DNA from: Deltaproteobacteria bacterium
GTDB lineage: Bacteria > Desulfobacterota > Desulfuromonadia > Desulfuromonadales > BM103
Reading direction: 5' to 3'
Length of the DNA: 46,574 nt
Assembly: GCA_024636155.1 (NCBI GenBank)
Contig: JAGXHM010000019.1
Coordinates: 1-46,574 of the forward strand
The notes beneath the pieces were generated by a model. That model worked only from the letters and a program-made list of their open reading frames with translations. It did not search any database and was not told the DNA's origin. Positions 43,249 to 46,574 of this stretch are shown in pieces (the stretch's first letter is position 1; every line of letters starts with the position of its first letter). Position numbers and translations under genes: made by a program.

Positions 43249-43749
43249 TCAGCCATTGGGGAACTGCCGACAGTATTCGTACAGCGCCATACTGGCTGCG
43301 GTCGCTACGTTGAAGCTGTGAGGAAGACCGTAAACCGGGATCTCAACCACATCGTCTAATAACTCCAGAATCTCCTCGGTTAACCCGGTGCGCTCGTTAC
43401 CCACGACCAGAACCGTGCGCCGCGAAAAATTATAGCTATGTATGTTCGTCGAATGAGTGGTCTGTTCGAGGCCCACCAGGCGATAACCGTCACTACGCAG
43501 TTTTCGGAGCACTGGAGCCAGGCTTCGGTGAATCGAAATAACGAGCTCATCGGCTCCATCGCGAGCAATTTTTGAGATCAGAGTTGCGTTGCCAGTCAAG
43601 ACCAGTCGCTCCACAGCACAGGCACTCGCTGTTCTGGCGACACTTGAAATGTTGACATTGCTGCGCATAGGCGCGCAAGCGACAATAAGTTCACGATCAC
43701 GAGTGAGCACAGTTCCATCCTTGTGGCGTTGGTGTTCGAATTGGTTCAT
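43249..43749 (-). CDS. SpoU-family RNA 2'-O-methyltransferase
   Basis: A 166-residue SPOUT methyltransferase: SNVNISSVART (motif 1), VVGNERTGL (motif 2) and VEIPVYGLPHSFNVATAASM (motif 3, the knot). It is compact, with little beyond the knotted core, as in TrmL/TrmH-like enzymes. The nucleotide targeted in tRNA or rRNA is unknown. It follows truA after 10 bases, so the two RNA modification genes form one operon. Confidence 0.88.
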   Translation of the reverse strand: MNQFEHQRHKDGTVLTRDRELIVACAPMRSNVNISSVARTASACAVERLVLTGNATLISKIARDGADELVISIHRSLAPVLRKLRSDGYRLVGLEQTTHSTNIHSYNFSRRTVLVVGNERTGLTEEILELLDDVVEIPVYGLPHSFNVATAASMALYEYCRQFPNG

Positions 43750-43759
43750 TGCGGTGGCC

Positions 43760-44527
43760 CTAACTGACTGTTTCTGAAAGTTCGTCCTGCGAGTAGAAAA
43801 CCCGCTCCAGGTAAAGACCGGAGGCAGGGGCGGTGCCTGGTGCAGCCTGACGATCCTTGGCCTCTATAATTCGGTAGAGATCCTCACGAGTGTAACGGCC
43901 CTCCCCGACCTTGACCAGCGCGCGGACAATATTGCGCACCATTTTATACAGAAATCCGTCCGCACAGATATCGAAAGTAATCGTCGGTAGTTCGTGACGG
44001 AGTGTGGCCTCTGAAACAGTACGGCGTGTCGATTTTTGTTTGAAGTTTGTCTTCGTTGCGAACGAAGCAAAATCCTGTTCACCGACAAAAACCGAACAGG
44101 CGTCACTCATCGCCTGCACATCAAGAGGCTCCTTGACGTGCCATACTCGGCCATCGCGATCAGCAGGGAGTTTGCTATCATTCCAGATAACGTAACGATA
44201 GCGCTTGGCAATGGCTGAGTCGCAGGCGTGAAAATCCATTGCTGCGCAACGCACATCGACGATGCAAACCTCCGCTGGCAGAACCTGATTGAGTTTTTCT
44301 TTGACAAGCTCAGGCTGCGTTCCGGCCGGAAGCTGAAGAGTCGCCACCTGGCCATTGGCATGAGTGCCGCGATCGGTGCGACCGGAGCCTTGCACCGGGA
44401 CACGGACATCAAAGACCTTTGTCACGGCCTGTTCAAGCGCAAACTGAACGGTCGGCTTATCGCCAAGTCGCTGCCAGCCAAAAAAAGATCGCCCATCGTA
44501 GGAAAGGGTTATTTTATAATTGGTCAT
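43760..44527 (-). CDS. truA: tRNA pseudouridine synthase A
   Basis: A 255-residue enzyme with catalytic Asp52 in SGRTDRGTHANGQVA (more usual form GRTDAGVHA) and the C-terminal FLYKMVRNIV. It isomerises uridines 38-40 of tRNA anticodon stems. The start at 44527 (MTNYKITLSYDG) fits the family. It lies 77 bases downstream of the DAHP synthase gene and directly upstream of the SpoU gene. Confidence 0.95.
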   Translation of the reverse strand: MTNYKITLSYDGRSFFGWQRLGDKPTVQFALEQAVTKVFDVRVPVQGSGRTDRGTHANGQVATLQLPAGTQPELVKEKLNQVLPAEVCIVDVRCAAMDFHACDSAIAKRYRYVIWNDSKLPADRDGRVWHVKEPLDVQAMSDACSVFVGEQDFASFATKTNFKQKSTRRTVSEATLRHELPTITFDICADGFLYKMVRNIVRALVKVGEGRYTREDLYRIIEAKDRQAAPGTAPASGLYLERVFYSQDELSETVS

Positions 44528-44604
44528 AATGGGCCATTAAAGTAGACATAAAAAAGCAAAAGCCTTTCGAACTTTCTGAGCTTGTCACCAGTCGACGATA
44601 ACGC

Positions 44605-45618
44605 CTAAACCGATACCAAAAAATTCTGCAAGCGAGCAAGCTCAGCCACCAGCTTGCTGAAATCTTCACCATTGAGACTCTGGGCACCATCACAGAGAGC
44701 CTGATCCGGGTTCGGATGAACTTCAATCATAATCCCGTGTGCGCCGACCACAATCGCCGCTTTGGCCATCGGCCCAACCAGACTGCGCTTTCCGGTTGCA
44801 TGGCTGGGATCGACCACAATCGGCAAGTGACTCATTTCGCGGATCAGCGGCACAACGCTCAGATCAAGGGTGTTACGGGTGGCTTTTTCAAAAGTGCGAA
44901 TCCCCCGTTCGCAAAGGATGACTCGAGGGTTTCCTTCCGAAAGAATATACTCTGCAGCGGAGAGAAATTCCTCGATGGTCGCACTCAAGCCCCGCTTGAG
45001 CAGGATGGGATGACCACTCTTACCCACTTCTTTGAGCAAATCAAAGTTCTGCATGTTTCTGGCCCCGACCTGCAAGACGTCGGCATAACGACAGATCGTT
45101 TCAATTTGCTCGATACGCATGACCTCGGTAATAACCGGCAGACCTTCAGCATCTCCCGCCTGGCGCAAATATTTCAGTCCCTCAACCCCCAGCCCCTGAA
45201 AACTGTGCGGACCGGTGCGCGGTTTGAAAGCCCCACCGCGCAGCATCTGTGCACCGTTCTCTTTAACCAGTCGAGCTGCAGACAACATTTGCACTTCGCT
45301 CTCCACTGAGCACGGGCCCGCAATAATCACTGGCGGCTGCCCATCGCCGAATTTGACACCAGCGGCTTCAACTATTGACGAATCGGGATGAAAATCCCGT
45401 GAGACCAACTTATAAGGTTTACTGACATGGATCACTTCGCGAACGCCTGGGAGCTCGCGAATCGTCGTATCGTCGACATAGCCCTGATTGCCGAGGACAC
45501 CAATAGCCGTCCTTAAACTACCGGGGATTGGTTCGGCGGTCAGTCCCATAATTTCTACAGCGTTTGTAACAGCCTGCACCTGCTCATCAGTTGCCGAATG
45601 ATGCATGACAATCAGCAT
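44605..45618 (-). CDS. aroF: DAHP synthase, AroF/AroA type I-beta
   Basis: A 337-residue 3-deoxy-7-phosphoheptulonate synthase. An N-terminal ferredoxin-like domain (about 1-65) precedes the TIM barrel, which has [28 protein letters not shown] and [13 protein letters not shown]. It joins PEP and erythrose-4-phosphate, the first step of aromatic synthesis; the N-terminal domain is the usual site of feedback control in this subtype. AAGGAG is 8 bases before the ATG. It is first in line with truA and the SpoU gene. Confidence 0.96.
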   Translation of the reverse strand: MLIVMHHSATDEQVQAVTNAVEIMGLTAEPIPGSLRTAIGVLGNQGYVDDTTIRELPGVREVIHVSKPYKLVSRDFHPDSSIVEAAGVKFGDGQPPVIIAGPCSVESEVQMLSAARLVKENGAQMLRGGAFKPRTGPHSFQGLGVEGLKYLRQAGDAEGLPVITEVMRIEQIETICRYADVLQVGARNMQNFDLLKEVGKSGHPILLKRGLSATIEEFLSAAEYILSEGNPRVILCERGIRTFEKATRNTLDLSVVPLIREMSHLPIVVDPSHATGKRSLVGPMAKAAIVVGAHGIMIEVHPNPDQALCDGAQSLNGEDFSKLVAELARLQNFLVSV

Positions 45619-45724
45619 GAGAGAAACTCCTTATGAATGCGTAATTGAGGAAGAGACACTTAACATAATCGTGCTAGATTACTTGTGCAAAGAGATGATT
45701 TCAAGTTCTTTCAGCTTTCCCTGC

Positions 45725-45753
45725 TTGGCGAACAGCTCAACTTTCGTTATGCT
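45725..45753 (+). promoter_or_regulatory. Promoter of the small cytochrome c gene
   Basis: TTGGCG (45725-45730), a 17-base spacer and TATGCT (45748-45753) lie 31 bases before the start codon, a good sigma-70-like arrangement. Confidence 0.5.
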
Positions 45754-45783
45754 ATTTTTTTAGTAAAAGCTGAAAGGAACAAC

Positions 45784-46107
45784 ATGCACCCAATATCTTT
45801 AATCATCGGATTCGCTTCTTTGCTGGGACTGACAGTTTTACCTGCCAACAGCTATGGCCAGGATGATGGCCCGGCACGCAAGCTGATTAATTCTCAGGGA
45901 TGTAAAGCCTGTCATACTTTAGAAGGTGACGGCGGAACGCTGGCTGGCAGTTTTGAAGAGATGGGCGCAAAGCTTTCACGGACGGAGGTTCGGATGCAAC
46001 TGATCAACCAGGCCGGAAAACATGGAAAAGGGACGATCCCGGACTTCAACCACCTGGCAGAAGAAGAGATTGAGGCTCTGATTAACTTCATACGGCCAAA
46101 ACCATAA
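45784..46107 (+). CDS. Small exported cytochrome c lacking the usual Met ligand
   Basis: A 107-residue protein: signal peptide (about 1-25, cleavage near NSYGQ) and one haem c site Cys40-Lys-Ala-Cys43-His44. In the class I fold the axial Met lies in a GxMPxF loop; here the loop reads KGTIPDF with Ile in that place. The two other Met residues (EEMGAK, VRMQL) are not at this position, so the sixth ligand is unclear, with His79 nearby. AAAGGAA precedes the ATG. It probably carries electrons in the periplasm, perhaps to the oxidase, but it has its own promoter. Confidence 0.82.
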   Translation: MHPISLIIGFASLLGLTVLPANSYGQDDGPARKLINSQGCKACHTLEGDGGTLAGSFEEMGAKLSRTEVRMQLINQAGKHGKGTIPDFNHLAEEEIEALINFIRPKP

Positions 46108-46158
46108 CAGCTATGAATCGGCCACAGATATGGATCTGATCAATGGTCAGAAAATAGA

Positions 46159-46211
46159 CCGACGGGTCGCGTCCCGTCAGACCAAAACCGACGGGTCGCG
46201 TCCCGTCAGAC
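46159..46211. repeat. Two direct 24-base repeats, each a small hairpin
   Basis: CCGACGGGTCGCGTCC... occurs at 46159-46182 and exactly again at 46188-46211 (period 29). Each can form GACGGG/CCCGTC around TCGCGT. Too few for a CRISPR array. Confidence 0.85.
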
Positions 46212-46213
46212 GC

Positions 46214-46242
46214 CTTACTTTTTACAACGCCAAAAAAGTAAG
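46214..46242. terminator. Hairpin with A/T-rich stem after the cytochrome gene
   Basis: CTTACTTTTT (46214-46223) and AAAAAGTAAG (46233-46242) form a 10-bp stem about 110 bases past the stop. It may end the cytochrome transcript. The rest of the window to 46574 shows no gene I can support. Confidence 0.4.
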
Positions 46243-46574
46243 CAAAAAGGCTTACTCCTGCGGAGGGCACTTCTTGCGCCTGTGGTCGGTGTTTTGATCA
46301 ACTGACATGTTGATGAGAAGAGCTCTGCTGGCGTGGCAACGAGGAACGGACCCGTTATTGGCGGTTTTTCTCTGATTGCTGTTTTTTCTCTGGTCGTTGT
46401 TTTTCTGTTTTTGCTGTGCTTTGTTCTTAAACTTTATGCATGGGCCTAAGTTGATTAATGAGCCTGAAACTATTAACTTTATGAGGAAGTTGTTAACTCC
46501 TCATCGTCTGGCATATAGAGTCCCTGATTTTCATTGTTAGTGGCTATACTCAAGTTCCTATGCAGAAAGCTTTA

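Noticed and set aside
46159-46211. Possible CRISPR fragment
   Set aside because: Only two repeats, a 5-base spacing between them, each internally palindromic and no cas genes.
46088-46270. Small leftward open frame of 60 codons
   Set aside because: Most of it is translated from the two direct repeats and it overlaps the end of the cytochrome gene.

Overview
The window looks like an ordinary chromosomal segment of a Desulfuromonadia-type (Geobacter/Desulfuromonas/Pelobacter-like) bacterium. This is inferred from gene content: a caa3 oxidase operon, a haem-biosynthesis cluster containing a radical SAM/SPASM protein, a flavodiiron protein, a PilT-like ATPase with an extra N-terminal domain, and a PilZ protein. 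Coding density is high and genes lie on both strands in short operons. I saw no rRNA, tRNA, CRISPR array, phage, plasmid or intact insertion sequence. The two window ends (about 1-470 and 46110-46574) are the most gene-poor parts and look more AT-rich.

Layout. 477-3491 (-): MFS transporter, methyltransferase and lysine-2,3-aminomutase-like radical SAM protein. 3730-4894 (-): SlyX, exported rhodanese and MauE/DoxX-like protein, divergent from 5095-10895 (+): SCO copper chaperone, oxidase subunits I, III, IV and a subunit II carrying two cytochrome c domains, then haem O synthase. 10948-15687: short release-factor-like protein, double-ACT protein, peptide deformylase, alpha/beta hydrolase, DksA/TraR zinc finger, methyltransferase and a membrane-anchored coiled-coil protein. 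15753-22229 (-): DHH phosphoesterase, protoporphyrinogen oxidase, SDR protein, aminopeptidase N. 22593-25633 (+): MFS transporter, acyltransferase, DnaJ-like protein. 25767-29356 (-): small CxxC protein, ferrochelatase, uroporphyrinogen decarboxylase, haem-type radical SAM protein. 29630-32438 (-): PilT-like ATPase, nitronate monooxygenase-like protein. 32584-36803 (+): two-component system, quinone oxidoreductase, divergent shikimate-kinase-like protein, PilZ protein. 36850-42255 (-): AlgH-like protein with an export signal, MltA, PriA, flavodiiron protein. 42378-46107: Tat-exported phosphoesterase, SpoU methylase, TruA, DAHP synthase, small cytochrome c.

How it fits together. HemE, HemG and HemH make protohaem; CtaB converts it to haem O for the A2-type oxidase (motif YSHPAVY), and SCO supplies copper. 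The oxidase and the flavodiiron protein point to oxygen respiration and detoxification in an organism that otherwise carries anaerobe-type enzymes.

The least explained material is non-coding. Several families of short palindromic repeats recur between genes. One is a 305-bp element with perfect 17-bp terminal inverted repeats whose 58-bp dyad core recurs 9 kb away with one difference. Another is a roughly 150-bp element whose two copies keep the same hairpin although the stem sequence differs (compensatory changes). These, together with a diheme oxidase subunit II, an exported AlgH and a cytochrome lacking the usual methionine, are the main things worth a second look. All alignments and pairings here were done by eye.
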